Below, one piece after another: positions 40,942-51,445 of a DNA stretch of 64,000 bases. Every line of letters begins with the position of its first letter. The first letter of the stretch is position 1. The translations under genes were made by a program, and so were the position numbers. Origin of the DNA: Macrostomum hystrix (Eukaryota; Platyhelminthes; Macrostomidae); NCBI GenBank assembly GCA_950097015.1, contig CATNEN010000002.1:1736001-1800000 (forward strand). The letters are read 5' to 3'. The notes beneath the pieces are model-generated. The model was given only the letters and a program-made list of their open reading frames with translations. It made no database searches and was not told the origin of the DNA.

Positions 40942-43410
40942 ATGACTGGCAACGGCGAGGGCGCAGAGACGGTTGCGGCTTCAGCCGAGGACGACGCCGA
41001 CGAGCGAACAAGGCTGACTAAGCGCGAAGAGCCTTCATCGCGGACGTCTCCGACGTCGCCGACCTCTGCGACGGGTCTAGCCAAGCGGAACTCTGTCCGT
41101 CTGGTTCGTTCGCCGCCGCAGTCGCCGACTCGAGGCTCGATGAATAGCAACTTAGAAAACGACAACGACGATGATCAGAACGAGCAGACTAGCGTTGATG
41201 ACAACGATGACGAGATTGAAATGATGCCCGTGATGGCCGACGAAGTCCTGCCGCTGCCATTGGACCGCGGCTACGCTTGGGTCATCACCTTTGCCAGCAT
41301 GATGGTCAGTTTCATCGTTGATGGCATCGCGAACTCTTTCGGCCTGATGCTCGTGGACTTGTGCGACTATTTCCAGGCCGACCAGGCGTCCGTGATGCTG
41401 ATCGGCTCGCTTCTGTGCGGAGTTGGCATGCTCACAGGCCCCATTGTTGGCGCGCTGGTCAACAAATTCGGCTGTCGGCCGGTCTGCATGGCGGGTGCTG
41501 TTGTTGCAAGCGCCGGCTTCTTCCTGAGTAGCTTTGCCACCCAGCTGTGGGTGTTGACTTTAACCTACGGCGTCATTGGCGGCTTCGGCAACGGCCTCAT
41601 TTACCTGCCGGCAATGGTATGCGTCAGCTTTTATTTCGAAAAATATCGCGCTCTGGCGATGGGTCTGGCTGTCTGTGGAACGGGCATCGGCACCATCGTG
41701 ATGGGACCGTTGACCAACGCCCTGCTTGAGTCGCTCGGCTGGCAGAACACGCTGGTCATCTTGTCTGGGATTGCCCTCAACGGCGCCGTCATGGGGGCCT
41801 TCATGAGGCCCAACGAGCCGCCAATCGTTGCCGCAGTGGCGAGCGGCTCTGTCTCCGCTGCTGGCTCGCGAATCCGACTTCATCAGTTGTCCATCAGCGA
41901 GCCAGCGGCAGCAGGAGCGGCGACAGCAGCGACCGGAGCAGCTGCGGCAGTGTCTTCCGACCACGACATGGTGGACCAGCTTGCCGAGCAGTACGTGCGC
42001 AGAACTCGTCAAGACAGCGAGGAGCCTGGCGCCGGAATCGGCACTCAGCTGCCAACCATTCCAGAAGCCATGCCAGCAGTGCCAGAGTCTCCTTCGGCTC
42101 AATTTCGGGCATCGCGTCCTTCTGCAAAGAAGCGACTGGACTCAGACCGTCGCATTTTCTTGAGCACAATCAGCGGCTTCGACGTCAGCTCAGTGGGCAA
42201 CCTGAGCGAACCAGACGCACTTTTGAAGTCGCTGCCGACTCTTTTTGCCAGACGACGCGCCGTGCGCAAGTCCAAAGCGGCGAAGGCGACCAGGGCCCGT
42301 CGCTTCGACATCGCCCAGATTCGAGCCGGCGTCACTACTGCCAACCTGTCTGACCTGCGCAGACCGTTTTACCGTCGCGACCTTTTCTACAGCGGCTCGG
42401 TGATGAACCTCACTAGCGCTCGGGTTCGGCACTCTCAGCAGTCCCTGGCGCCCAGTCAGCTGTTTCTATCAATGACCCGCATTCCTGGCGAGGCTCCGCC
42501 CGTGCTGCCAACGGTGAACGAGCTGCCTGCTGACAATATGCTGACGCCGCCAAAATGTCTGCGCTGCCTGCCGAAACCGATTGTTGATGCTTTCCTAATG
42601 ATGGTGAATCTCGGCCTCATGAAAGACGTCAGCTTTGTGATCATTTGGTTGGCAAACCTCGTCGTGATGCTGGCCTTCTACGTGCCGCTATTCTTCGTCA
42701 GCGCATTCGCCAGGGAAATCGACGTCTCAGAGGATCAGGCGCGCTACCTGAACTCGGCGTTCGGTGCGGCCAACACAATCTGCAGGATCCTCGTTGGCTG
42801 GATTGCCAGCAATCCGAAAGTCTCTCCGCTGCTGATTAACAACATCTCATTGCTGTTGAGTGGCGTGTTCTGCATCATGCTGAACTTCTGCACCGGCTTC
42901 TGGTCATTGCTGTCCGTTTACACCCTGCTGGGCATCTGTCTCGCACCTGTGATCACTCTGACCTCGGAGATTCTGTGCAAGTTGGTCGGGCTGGACAACC
43001 TCACGAACGCATTCGGCCTCGTCACGATGGCCCGCGGCATCAGCACCTGCGTCGGCTCTCCTCTCACCGCTTCGCTGTACAACGACACGACAAAATACAA
43101 CCTACCGTTCTCGTTCGGCGGCAGTCTGTTCATCGTCAGCTCGATCATCTTCAGCATCCTGTTGCTGCCCCATTTCCGTCGCAAGGAGGAGGACAACCAG
43201 CAGAAAGTGGAGGAGCTGATCAGGAGCGCGCACAACCTCAACCCGAACTTGGTGCTGGTCGACGGCAATCAGGTTGTGGCGAGCAGCACGCTTGACTTGA
43301 ACCAGCTGGCCTCGCCGCAGCGCAAGCCGACGCTCTCGCATCAGACGTCCGCCATGGACGAAGTCATTCTGGAAGAAGCCGCAAAGGATTATTTCGAGGA
43401 GACGGTTTGA
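40942..43410 (+). CDS. SLC16 (monocarboxylate-transporter) family protein, full-length copy
   Basis: An intronless open frame of 822 residues from Met at 40942; nine codons of open frame before it lack a better start. The N-tail is long and acidic/Ser-rich. The SLC16 signature begins TM1 (DRGYAWVITFASMM, matching the [DE]G[GS][WF][GA]W region) and the second signature is in TM5 (YFEKYRALAMGLAVCGTG). A large cytosolic loop of about 280 residues separates TM6 and TM7. The TM8 arginine region is ICRILVGW. The C-tail is acidic. Family members move monocarboxylates or related small molecules across the plasma membrane with 12 helices. The substrate cannot be told. Lack of introns in a gene of this length, when neighbours are spliced, suggests retroposition or intron loss. 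A near-identical partial copy lies at 33.1 kb. Confidence 0.93.
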   Translation: MTGNGEGAETVAASAEDDADERTRLTKREEPSSRTSPTSPTSATGLAKRNSVRLVRSPPQSPTRGSMNSNLENDNDDDQNEQTSVDDNDDEIEMMPVMADEVLPLPLDRGYAWVITFASMMVSFIVDGIANSFGLMLVDLCDYFQADQASVMLIGSLLCGVGMLTGPIVGALVNKFGCRPVCMAGAVVASAGFFLSSFATQLWVLTLTYGVIGGFGNGLIYLPAMVCVSFYFEKYRALAMGLAVCGTGIGTIVMGPLTNALLESLGWQNTLVILSGIALNGAVMGAFMRPNEPPIVAAVASGSVSAAGSRIRLHQLSISEPAAAGAATAATGAAAAVSSDHDMVDQLAEQYVRRTRQDSEEPGAGIGTQLPTIPEAMPAVPESPSAQFRASRPSAKKRLDSDRRIFLSTISGFDVSSVGNLSEPDALLKSLPTLFARRRAVRKSKAAKATRARRFDIAQIRAGVTTANLSDLRRPFYRRDLFYSGSVMNLTSARVRHSQQSLAPSQLFLSMTRIPGEAPPVLPTVNELPADNMLTPPKCLRCLPKPIVDAFLMMVNLGLMKDVSFVIIWLANLVVMLAFYVPLFFVSAFAREIDVSEDQARYLNSAFGAANTICRILVGWIASNPKVSPLLINNISLLLSGVFCIMLNFCTGFWSLLSVYTLLGICLAPVITLTSEILCKLVGLDNLTNAFGLVTMARGISTCVGSPLTASLYNDTTKYNLPFSFGGSLFIVSSIIFSILLLPHFRRKEEDNQQKVEELIRSAHNLNPNLVLVDGNQVVASSTLDLNQLASPQRKPTLSHQTSAMDEVILEEAAKDYFEETV

Positions 43411-45240
43411 ACTGTTGTTTCTTAGAAGCCATTTGTACTCTATGCTTCAGATTTATCAAGGAGTTCTCAAACTATTTCACGTGAGAAAAAGACAATCCAA
43501 ATTAGTGTGCGCTTGGCATACTTAACCATTATCTTTCAGACGATCTGCATGTTTTAACATTTCGTATTTTTTGTCGAAAAAAACATTTTACTTTTCAACT
43601 ATGCTTTTGAATGTCCTTTTTCTACAGCCCTGTGATGTATTTCAATTTGTTCATCAAACTATTCCGATCCTCCTGAAGGTATACTTAGCAAGAGCTTAGC
43701 AATAGTACAATCGACGAGTACAGCTCCGTAGATACAATATGTAAATTCCAATCCGAATGGTGTATTCCGGTCTTTCTTCTATATGTCCCTGACAACAAAG
43801 ACATTTTTTCTTATTTAACATAATGCTGTAGCATTACTTGGGGAATGGAGATGCTGTGTGCCTCATTGTGAGCCAGTCAGTTCATTTTTAATTTTGAAGC
43901 CTCTAATGCATTGAAAATGCAAGAAGTTGTACGCTCAGCTTTCATTGTTGTAGTTTTTGTTTAAAATGTTCCTATTTGTGAACTTTTTTTCATTTTGTCC
44001 ACCCAGTTCTCGATGCTTTTTTGCTTTTGTTACCTCCTCATGTTTATTTGTTACGGCTATAGTTTTTCCTGACTTTCAAATAACGTTTTAAGATCGTTTA
44101 TAGGGTGAGTTTTTGGGCGGAGTTCTGGCAACGGAACAAAAAAGTCAATTTTGTTTTCTTAACTGGATTTTTTTCCCTCAAGGTCCTCTCGGAAGTTTTA
44201 TTTCCCGAGTTAAAAGCAGCATTTTCTGCTTTTTATTGTAATAATAAAGCAATTTATAAGCTGAATATGACAATAGAAACTTTAATTGCTGCTGATTTTA
44301 TAATATGATCTCTTTAAATATCGGTTTTATGCCCACAATTACAAGTACGTACTTTTTGTTATAACTTTTATCCCTTTTATCACTCTTATGCTAATATGCA
44401 AGCCAACCTCCGTTTACATGCTCCCAGAGAAGTCTGACTGTAGGCTGCAAGAAAGTTTTTTTATCCCAAAGTACAGTCTTCCTATTTACTAAGAAACAAA
44501 CTTAAAGTACTGCCTCATTAAAAACAGACTTCTCTGGAAGCTGCAGTTAAGTGCATCGCGGATAAACAAAAAATAAAATGCATCCTATCATTCGCCTCAA
44601 CTTGCCTACTTTTTGTTATAACTCGGATTTGAATTGTTTGATTTGAAACTTTTTTTAGTTTTTTCATCAGTATGTCTCGATTCTGAGGTCTGGGAGTGCT
44701 CTGTGCAAAATCCAAACACGCACATTTTCAGAATAACTCTCTTAAATTAGCACTGTTGCCCTTCGCAAAGCAAGGGCATTGTTATACACTTGTCATCTAA
44801 TTTTGTAAACTCTTTACTGTGATCAGGCTTGTGTGTATTTTAATTTTAGCCAACTCTTTCGTCACGACAGCTTACTCATTCTCAACCAGTTTTCTGACCA
44901 TTGCACTAATTTGCTAGCTGAACCATAAAAGTATGAGGTCATTTTTAAACCGCTTCTTTCAACAGCTCACCTTAAGCGTGTCCAGAGTGGAAATTTCTAG
45001 TTTATGTAAAAAAGGTACGCTAATTTGCTTGCTTTTTTGCTAGCTCTTGGCAGGGACAACTAAAACCCTCGTTTTGGTTGTCCCTGGCTCTTGGTTGATC
45101 GGAAATAAAAATGCACTTATAGTTATATTTAAGTTTTGAAGCACTCTTTCATTGTTGATTTTAGTTTTCACATTTAAGTTCATTATTGTGGATGCAATGC
45201 CACGCATTTGAAAAAAATCAATTTTGAATGGGTTTTCACT
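43411..45240. other. 3' flank of SLC16 copy 2 and intergenic DNA
   Basis: AT-rich with no coding exon recognised. AATAAA occurs near 44243 and 45103. A short open frame at 44105-44308 has no recognisable domain. Confidence 0.4.
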
Positions 45241-45244
45241 TCAA

Positions 45245-45890
45245 GCCCTTCACTCCACACTCTTCACTCCACATCTGTCACCCCACACCCGTCACCCCAC
45301 ACCCGTCACCCCAAACCCGGCACTCCACACCCTTCGCCCTACACCCGTCACCTCACACCCCGTCACACCACACCGTCACTCCACAGCCGTCACCCCACAC
45401 CCTTCACCCCACACACGTCACTTCACCCCGCACCCCAAACCCGGCACTCCACACCCTTCGCGCTACACCCGTCACCCCACACCCCGTCACACCACACCCC
45501 GTCACACCACACCGTCACTCCGCAGCCGTCACCCCACACCCTTCACCCCACACCCTTCACCCCACACCCGTCAATTCACACCATTCACCTCACACCCGTC
45601 ACCCCACACCCCGTCACCCAACACTCTTCACCCCACACCCGTCACTCCACATCATTCACCTCACACCCCGTCACACCACACCGTCACTCCGCAGCCGTCA
45701 CCCCACACCCTTCACCCCACACCCTTCACCCCACACCCGTCAATTCACACCATTCACCTCACACCCGTCACCCCACACCCCGTCACCCAACACTCTTCAC
45801 CCCACACCCGTCACTCCACATCATTCACCTCACACCCGTCACCCCACACCCGTCACTCCGCACCCGTCAACCGTCACCACAGCTAAACCC
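45245..45890. repeat. Minisatellite, about 14-15-bp unit with about 171-bp higher-order repeat
   Basis: Units of TTCACCCCACACCC and GTCACCCCACACCC, C-rich on the plus strand. A block of about 171 bp starting near 45500 is repeated almost exactly from about 45671. Three reading frames are open through the array; these are artefacts of composition. Confidence 0.93.
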
Positions 45891-45899
45891 AACTACGAG

Positions 45900-46540
45900 T
45901 AATAAATCTACTAAACTTATGTTCAGGTAAATCAAAAAAAAATATGCATAGCTATATTTCCTTCCATACAGGCAGTTATAGTGCTGCTTACAGGAATACA
46001 AATACCATAGTGCATGCATTACATATCCTGTAAACTATAGCTGTAGTACAATCAGAAATGATTACATTTGCATAAGGGCTTACAGGGCTTGACTATCTAG
46101 TATACACTGACCAATGCTCCTCACAAACAATCATATGAATTTGGTAGAGGTTCAGCTTTCAGAGATAAGTTTATAAGTTCTGTTTGAAACTTTTAGACAA
46201 AGTTAAAAATTTAAGTTCTGAACATCTGTCTGAAGTGTGTTTAATTTGCAGAACACATCGAAAGGAACTGTTATTTAGTCATTTAACGACATTCTAAATT
46301 CCTAATTCTCACGGATATTCTTAATATTCGAAATCCGTGATAGCATCAATATCAATCCTGATTGTTTGGTTCGGTTGTCTACTGTCTGAGAAGCTGACAA
46401 ACAGCTACTAATATTTCTCCACTAATACTGGTAGTAGTGCAATGGTATTGAAATTGTTCTTTCGGTAACTCGATTTTAATGCACGACATTATTTATTTGG
46501 CGTTAATTGTTAAAATGAGTGATTTACTAAAGCTTTTTAT
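45900..46540. other. AT-rich intergenic DNA
   Basis: Nothing recognised. Confidence 0.35.
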
Positions 46541-46544
46541 TTAC

Positions 46545-46815
46545 ACCTGCCCCGATTAGGCCACATGCATGCGGCACGGCTGCGCATCTAAAAGCTGCTT
46601 ATGGCTGTTCAGTCCATGGACTGGGCACCCTAATTTTCTTCAGCTGACACTCGTATCCATTTAACATCTGGATGAATTGAAGCAATGTAGATCGAGATAA
46701 GTGTTTTGCTAAAAGTCCATGGACTGAACAGCCGTACACAGCCGTACACAGCAATACCTGTGGCTGTGCTGTCGGTCGCACATCTGGCCCAATTGGGGGC
46801 AGGTGTAATCAATTA
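46545..46815. mobile_element. Two family-2 SINE 3' ends in inverted orientation
   Basis: 46545-46623 is the reverse complement of the SINE 3' part (CACCTGCCCCGATTAGG through TTCAGTCCATGGACTG). 46708-46815 is the same part in plus orientation (AGTCCATGGACTGAACAGCC through TTGGGGGCAGGTGTAAT). Both lack the tRNA head. The two outward-facing tails are separated by about 85 bp of unrelated sequence. Confidence 0.75.
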
Positions 46816-46957
46816 TAATATTTTAAGACTCAAGTGGATCGCTCAACACGAAACCGCGTTCACCAAAAATTCATAAGATTTTAAAGGCCAGCAGGCCTAC
46901 ATTAAAATGTAACCCAACCCCTGATTCTTTTCCCACTGGTCGAATTCGCATGAATTT

Positions 46958-47008
46958 ATCACGGTAATTCCATGGTAATTCCACGGTAATTCCCCGGTAA
47001 TTCCGCTG
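46958..47008. promoter_or_regulatory. Four tandem GGTAATTCC elements upstream of the Mab-21 gene
   Basis: Four copies of CGGTAATTCC/TGGTAATTCC with a spacing of 12 bp, 310-360 bp before the start codon of the ankyrin-Mab-21 gene. On the minus strand one reads GGGGAATTACC, one mismatch from the NF-kappaB-type consensus GGGRNNYYCC. They could equally be a short tandem repeat with no function. Confidence 0.3.
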
Positions 47009-47321
47009 CTCGCCCACCGCGACAACGCTTAGCCTGTCAAATAACGCTGAGATGCGATCAACCATCTCTAAAAATATCACTACCCGTGTACAAACAGAAT
47101 GCGTTCTGCTTTTAAACCAAACAAAAAATATGAGTAACCACTGTTGTCCTGCTAAATTTCTTTGCACTCAGCTACAGATCCAGTTAAGACAAGAGTTTAG
47201 TTGAGAATTCAAATTAATTACCTTTTCTTCAGAAACAGAACCTACGGACTTGGCCCAATTTCTCGCAACACATTGGAACTAGCAAGACAATGAGAAAGTT
47301 GACTACTCAATAAAATACGTG

Positions 47322-50300
47322 ATGGAGTCCATCTCAGAATCACTGGTTTCTGCTGCTGAGCTTGGAAATTTCAGCTGCCTCACCGGTCTTCTGGATAGTG
47401 GAGTGCACCCAGACAGTCAGAACTCGGATCAGTTTTCAGCCCTGCACTTCGCTTGTCGGCATGGCAACCCAGTTGCAGCTCAACAGCTTATTGAAGCATC
47501 GGCAGACGTTGACCTTCCGGCGTGGGACGGCTCAACCCCATTGCACTCTGCGGTGCTTGGAGGCAGCGCGCCAGTAACCGAGCTGCTGCTGACGTCTCAG
47601 GCCTGCTTGGAGTCCCAGACGGTGGGTGGAGCGCGACCGATTCACTTCGCAGTGACTCTCGGATCTGAAAAGATCATCCAGCTGCTGTTGATGGCGATGG
47701 ATGCCGCTGGTGCTGACGTCGACTGTCAAAAGCCGTCGGCGTCTTCAAAAACTGCTGCCTCGCTGTCTCCGCTATTCCTGGCTGCCGTATTTGGACGCTC
47801 GCAAGCGGCAGCCCATCTGATCAGAGCTGGAGCTGATGTCGAATTTCGCACCTCTGTGGATGCTGCCGCATCCATCGCCGCGATGTTTCCACACGAGTCG
47901 CTGCATCTGAGCGCAGCCGAAGCTTTCGTTCTTAGTCGACCAGGTGTATCCGTGATGGCAGCGGCTGCAGTGAGGGGCCACGCTGACATTGTGAAGCAGC
48001 TGACGATGCACAGTGAGAGTCTTCGTCAGCTAGCAGATGCGGTATCTGATGTGCGACTTGTGCATTTGGAGGCGCTGCAATCTACCAAAACTACTGATTC
48101 TAACAGCAACTGTTCGACGAAAGCATTGGAAAAAGTACTGCCACACAGCATGGCAGAGTTTGGCAGCGACGTCCTTGAGACAGTTCAGAGGCTGATTGGC
48201 ACGCAGGAAGTGTCTTTTGACATTCAAGATGAGCGCGGTCGGACAGCGTTACACAAAGCAGCCAGGGAAAATCACAAAAGTGCAGTCGCGCTGCTGATCA
48301 AGGCTTGCTCCAATGTGGATGCTTTGGACGAAAATGGCTGGTCGCCACTTCACTCGGCAGCCATGCTAGGACACCACGAAGTTGCTGATCTACTGGCCAA
48401 GGCGGGAGCCTTCCTGGACTTTCAGGACATTCAGAAGCGAACTCCGCTGCACTTCGCGGCAGAAAACGGCCACACGGAAACCGCTGCCAAGCTGCTCAGC
48501 CGCGGCTGCGATCCAAATCGAAGGGACAGCAAAGGTCAAACCCCACTTCATGTAGCCATTTCCAACAAACACCAAGCGACAGTGAGATTGTTGATTGAGG
48601 CCGGTGCCGATTTGACTGCTTCAAACTTGGAAGGTCGATCGGCTCTGCATGTCGGCGCCATGTGTGACAGCCTCGAGTCCATGGAGATGCTGCTCAAAGT
48701 GGCAGCTGATTTGGATTCACAGGACGTCAAAGGCAACACGGCAATGCATTTGGCTGGATTGTCGCATCATAGCCACGCCTTTGAACTGCTGCGTGCCGCA
48801 GGTGCCGATGATTCAATACAAAATGCCAACAACATTTCACCCTCTGAATTAGTGGGCTTTTTCTCAGCATATTTCTCAACTCCACAGCATCAAGAGCCTC
48901 AGCAGCAGCCGCTGTTGCAATCCAAGCAGCAGGAGGCCGAGTTCAGCGTTAGTCTGTCGCAGGCGATGTTGAAAGCGGGCTTCAGATCCGAGAATGCGTC
49001 AGTGCAGAGCGGCGCCGCGTCAGTCATGGAAGAAATTCTCAGAAGCAGATTTGGAATTCAGGACGTCTTTGTTTTTGGCAGCTTCTCGGACGGATGGGGC
49101 AGTAGCTTGTCTGGAATTAATGGAAGCATCGATCCCGACTCGGACATCGACATCACTTTTATCCTGCCACGGCGGCCCCTGTGCCAAATCGGTCAGGCAA
49201 ATCTGTGCAGGCATGATGGCACACATCATGAAGTTGCTTACTATGATGGTCACCTGTTGCATGAAATCGACTGTAAGTTCCACTTGTCACATGGATACCT
49301 CTGATTCCCGTTCTCTAAAAAACTAATCCAATTCATTGCAGATAAAAATCCAAACTTAGAATACCAAGACCCTCTACGCTTGGTGCCATCAGTCGACGTA
49401 ATTAAAGCGCTACCCTGCTGCGGATATCCGAGCGTCGACCTCCTGCACCCAGGGTACAGAGCTCGCAACGGCTGCAGATCTAACATATACAATGACATCA
49501 TTCAAGCTCTGAGCTCTGAGATTCAATCGCCACGCTGTCACGCAGTTGCTGCGTCATTTCCGGGACATGCGGGCAGCTGCTTGCGGGTGAGCACAACTCA
49601 TCTAGAGAGAACTGTGTTGCGCAATCTCACAACAATTCAGGGCCAGTTCTTTATTCTAATGAAATTCCTCATCAAGAGAGTGATCAGCAATCGAGTGACG
49701 GGTCTGAAGACTTACATTGGCAAGAACTTGTTGTTTTTTATGCTGGACCAGACTCCTGCAGGTGACTGGAAGCCGGAGAACCTGATCTCACTGCTACGTG
49801 AGTCTCTGCAGCTCCTGGTAACAATGATGGCGAGTTCAGGCAGGGATGACGCTTGCATGAATCACTTCTTCCTCCGTGATGCCATTGTTTACTTGAAAAA
49901 AGACCACCATCCAAAGCCAGATATCATCACGGTGGTAGCGGAAGTTTCCAGTAACCTGGTGCAGTCATTTGAACAATTTAAAGTGGCACTGAATGGCGAC
50001 TAGTACTCATCGTCCAAGCTAATCCAGTTTCACCCGTTTATCATCATGAATGTCATTGCCTCAAAGCATGAGCAGTCAGTATACGGGGTGTCGAGATTGC
50101 CTGCTGCCTCAAATGGATCAATAGAGTATCACCAGATCTACGACCTCGTGCACTCTGCTATTAAAATGCTGCTTGCGGCACCAAGGACAGCCAGATTCGA
50201 GGACTTGATCCAGCAAGTGAACAGAATTCCGAATTGTGCAAGAACTGCCTGGCACTGCCTGAGAGTAATGTCGCACTTGACATTCGATAAGCCTTTTTCT

Positions 50301-51445
50301 GACACAACTGAGCTGCTTACCAGCGCTGTTAGCTATGGGATACCCTGTCCAGACTCTCAACTGTCAATTGAAGAAGCCAAGAAGCTCGTCTGGAGCCACA
50401 TTTGGAGTGAAGACTCAGCATGGAGATTTGCGTTTGAGAACGATTCTCGACTGAATTTTGAGCATCTGTTCTCGCACTCTCAGTTCGCTCGGTTTTCTCA
50501 GTCCTGGTTCAGCGCTTGTCAGAATAACTCGTGCCTAAACTTTGACGGCCTGAGAAGGGCGTTGCAGAGTAGGCTTGCTGGCAGTCCGGTCGATTTGTCC
50601 CACAGCTTTAGCGACTTTCTGACGCAAATACCCACTGTGACACCAGCGCTTATGTCGGGGAATATTGCCAGAATGGTGTCCAGTTCAGACTGGGAAACGC
50701 TTCGAAGTCAGAGCAGACAGAATCCGAACGTGATGTCCGCATTTGTCCAGTCCGCTTTCCAACATGTTGTTCAAAAATGGGTGAGTATTCTGCTATCTTT
50801 AAATGCGATATTAATTTGCGTGACAGCTAATTTCCTTCAACTCTGATTCATTTGATTTATTGCTTCATCCAGAAAAGAATTGCTCAAACTGAGTACGGAG
50901 AAATGCTCGGCTCGACTGACTCCGGCCTCGTCAAATACACAGAGTCAGGCGAGTTTGAGGCCGAACTTCGACAACAGGCGGTTGGATAAACTTTTCACGT
51001 GAATTAATGATTTAAATTGCATTATCGCGAGTTTAAATTAGCAAATTTAATTATTTCAGACCCGGGCAATGGAAGTACTTTCTAACGACCGGGTTGGTAA
51101 CAGTTTCAGCCAGCTGGCAGTTTCGTCAGATTAATTTTTTGTTTGCAACAGTTGAATAACGCTTCAGATATTGTCCTGGATTTAATTTTAGCGGCTATCA
51201 GAAAGGACGAACGCTCTTATGTCAGTAGCGGCAACGGCACTGGGGTCAAATGACTTAGCTATCAGTGGCGATTCGGAGTACATTCAACGAATTACTTCTC
51301 AGGTAATAGTGAGCAGTGTTCTCTGATGATTTCGCTCCTAATTTGCTCTTTTTCCATTTTACTGCTAGCTGGTAAAAATTATTTTCAGTTAGCGCAAGCA
51401 TCTACAATTGCAAGTCAACCCCAGGCGAGTATACCCATCGATTGA
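47322..51445 (+). CDS. Ankyrin-repeat Mab-21 nucleotidyltransferase-fold protein with in-frame TAG
   Basis: Main exons are 47322-49272 and 49342-50780 (phase 1, donor ACT/GTAAGT). Exon 50873-50989 ends in a stop. Exons 51192-51302 and 51389-51445 are in phase 0 and may be alternative or downstream ends. Residues 1-530 are about ten ankyrin repeats (for example TPLHSAVLGG, TALHKAAREN, SPLHSAAMLGHHEVADLL, TPLHFAAENGHTETA). Then comes a Mab-21/cGAS-like nucleotidyltransferase core: a GS motif (VFGSFSDGWG, Gly near 586) and the acidic DSDIDI motif near residues 606-611. The C-terminal Mab-21 lobe (TGLKTYIGKNLLFFMLDQTP) follows. An in-frame TAG at 50001-50003 (codon 871) is followed by about 260 further open codons in the same frame. 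Relatives include cGAS-like receptors, which make cyclic dinucleotides on sensing nucleic acid. Whether this protein is enzymatic is unknown. It may be a recent pseudogene, a readthrough product, or a shorter protein. Confidence 0.8.

Noticed and set aside
45208-45930. Three overlapping His/Pro/Thr-rich open frames of 220-240 codons
   Set aside because: All three plus-strand frames are open through the C-rich 14-bp array, which shows composition rather than selection.
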